Part shown: piece after piece, positions 62,979 to 64,000 of the stretch
Layout: each line of letters starts with the position of its first letter
Position numbering within the stretch: the first letter of the stretch is position 1
DNA from: DAIODI01 sp046349255
GTDB taxonomy: Bacteria > Pseudomonadota > Alphaproteobacteria > Rhizobiales > Aestuariivirgaceae
Reading direction: 5' to 3'
NCBI GenBank assembly: GCA_046349255.1
Contig: JAXMCR010000003.1
Span: 372,001-436,000 of the forward strand
Length of the DNA: 64,000 nucleotides
Position numbers and translations under genes: made by a program
The notes under the pieces: generated by a model
The model's input: the letters and a program-made list of their open reading frames with translations, nothing else
Databases searched by the model: none
Told to the model about the DNA's origin: nothing

Positions 62979-63821
62979 TCAGCCCTTCACGGCGATCGCC
63001 GCCGGGCACTGGCTCGAGTTCTGCTTCGACACCGCCTGCCAGCGCTCGGAGCACTGCGTGTTGGCGCAGACGAATTTCGCGAGCGCCGACAGCGGGATGG
63101 CATGCGCAAGGTTCAGCGGGCGGCCGTTGCCGTCGGATAGCGTCGAGACGACCATGCCGACGAGATCGCCGTTGGCGTCGAACACCGGTCCGCCGGATTC
63201 GCCCTTGCGGGTGTTCATCCGGAGCACCATCGCATCCGGGTAGCCGTACCCCTGGTAGCTCACCGCGCGGCCGAACGACATCGATTCGAGCTGCCCGATG
63301 CGCGCGGTATCGCCCTGCGCGTGCGGCCGCCCGAGCGAGAACAGGGGGTCGCCTGCCTTGAGGCAGGTGCTGGCGGCCGGCGTCACCGGCGAGCCCGTGA
63401 AGTTCGACAGCTTGACGAGGCTCATGTCGTTGTCGGGCTGGATCGCGACCACGCGGCCCTCGTAGATCCGCCCGTCAGAGGAGTGCGCCTCGACCTCGGT
63501 GCCGAGCTTCACGCCGACGTGCGCCGCGGTCAGCACGTGGCCGTTCCCGTCAATGACGAAGCCGCTGCCGGAGGTCAGCGCTTCCGGCATTTCACCGAAC
63601 GTGTCGCGCTGCTGCTTCTTGCCCTCGTGGACGATGAGATTGACGTAGGAGGGACTCGTGCGCGCGACGAGGCCGTTCATGCTGGAATTCAGCACCTGCG
63701 CCGCAGGCGTCGCGTCGGCCTCGACCGCAATCTCGCGCGGCGCCTCCACCTGGGCGCCGCCGCCCATCGAGGCGCAGCCCGCGAGCAGCAGCGCAAACAG
63801 CACCGGCAACGCCGTCCTCAC
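62979..63821 (-). CDS. Trypsin-like serine protease, lipoprotein
   Basis: 280 residues from a GTG at 63821 with GGAGGGG just upstream; this GTG overlaps the preceding stop (GTGA 63818-63821), and an ATG further up (63875) is less likely. Lipobox LLLAGC near residue 16 predicts lipid attachment. S1-type triad: His in LTAAHVG, Asp in QPDNDMSLVKL, Ser in RKGESGGPV. Degradation or sensing of periplasmic proteins is likely; no PDZ domain. Confidence 0.88.
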   Translation of the reverse strand: MRTALPVLFALLLAGCASMGGGAQVEAPREIAVEADATPAAQVLNSSMNGLVARTSPSYVNLIVHEGKKQQRDTFGEMPEALTSGSGFVIDGNGHVLTAAHVGVKLGTEVEAHSSDGRIYEGRVVAIQPDNDMSLVKLSNFTGSPVTPAASTCLKAGDPLFSLGRPHAQGDTARIGQLESMSFGRAVSYQGYGYPDAMVLRMNTRKGESGGPVFDANGDLVGMVVSTLSDGNGRPLNLAHAIPLSALAKFVCANTQCSERWQAVSKQNSSQCPAAIAVKG

Positions 63822-64000
63822 TGCCCCTCCAGCGCCCGCGTGAACGGGCGTAGTTGCCGCTCGAATCGCTTCCACTTACCGACCGACCCCTTCGAAATCG
63901 GTTGCCGCACCTGCCAGACGCTTGCCGTTGCGACACCGCGTTTGACGTCTTGCGGCGTCAGACACCCCTCATGCCAACCGAGCCCGAGAAACGCAAGCAT
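63818..64000 (-). CDS. C-terminal end of probable sulfotransferase (5' end outside window)
   Basis: 60 residues are visible and the frame continues beyond the right edge. The segment TASVWQVRQPISKGSVGKWKRFERQLRPFTRAL resembles the C-terminus of bacterial TPR/sulfotransferase-domain proteins, where this helix closes the PAPS-dependent domain. The catalytic P-loop would be upstream, not seen. The stop overlaps the protease start (GTGA). Confidence 0.7.
   Translation of the reverse strand: MLAFLGLGWHEGCLTPQDVKRGVATASVWQVRQPISKGSVGKWKRFERQLRPFTRALEGQ

Overview
The window is GC-rich, densely coded alphaproteobacterial chromosome, most likely Hyphomicrobiales (Rhizobiales)-like. The indicators are the Aap general amino-acid ABC system, the popZ-valS neighbourhood, the complete urtABCDE urea transporter, an HWE-type histidine kinase, a TadG-like pilus protein and abundant ATGA/GTGA start-stop overlaps. 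I would not name a genus. I see no insertion sequence, integrase, phage gene, CRISPR array or rRNA. Three tRNA genes are present: Asn-GTT, Cys-GCA and Ser-GCT.

Layout, left part. 1-3035 holds the end of an aapQMP amino-acid importer. 3133-8057 has a secreted repeat protein and a minus-strand group: 2OG-Fe(II) oxygenase, cysteine synthase, AlaX-like editing protein, mercaptopyruvate sulfurtransferase and GNAT. 8208-10194 has a secreted pentapeptide-repeat protein, tRNA-Asn and a PGPGW/Crp-Fnr pair. 10206-16427 (minus) carries housekeeping genes: valS, popZ, a TolC-type channel and a Pcm-like methyltransferase. tRNA-Cys and gatB follow, then several small proteins. 20115-25730 is urtABCDE behind a sigma-54-type promoter, meeting a ferric-iron binding protein head to tail.

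Middle part. 27929-34148 has a polysaccharide pyruvyl transferase, a large PAS-rich HWE histidine kinase translationally coupled to a single-domain receiver, a second divergent receiver, a 28-residue membrane peptide behind a perfect FNR/FixK-type palindrome, and a cupin. 34411-41573 has a TadG-like protein, an SDR, a PEP-CTERM-type surface protein, SelO, a zinc metallopeptidase and a DUF533/TerB protein.

The most unusual region is 41587-54320. It is a glycan-type cluster: GT4 glycosyltransferase, polysaccharide deacetylase-like protein, MBL-fold hydrolase, methyltransferase-like proteins, UDP-glucose dehydrogenase, a free-standing cyclic-nucleotide-binding protein, an ABC exporter-like protein, two Rossmann-fold proteins and three coupled glycosyltransferases. 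The exporter-like protein has lost every catalytic ATPase motif and carries a large insertion. I infer a surface-glycan synthesis and export system with a non-canonical, possibly regulatory ABC component.

Right part. 54441-60443 (minus) is a four-gene oligopeptide-type ABC operon in which all junctions overlap by 4 bp. It is followed by a class I/II aminotransferase, a quinone oxidoreductase, a trypsin-like lipoprotein protease and the C-terminal end of a probable sulfotransferase cut by the window edge. All functions are read from motifs and remembered family features; no database search was possible.
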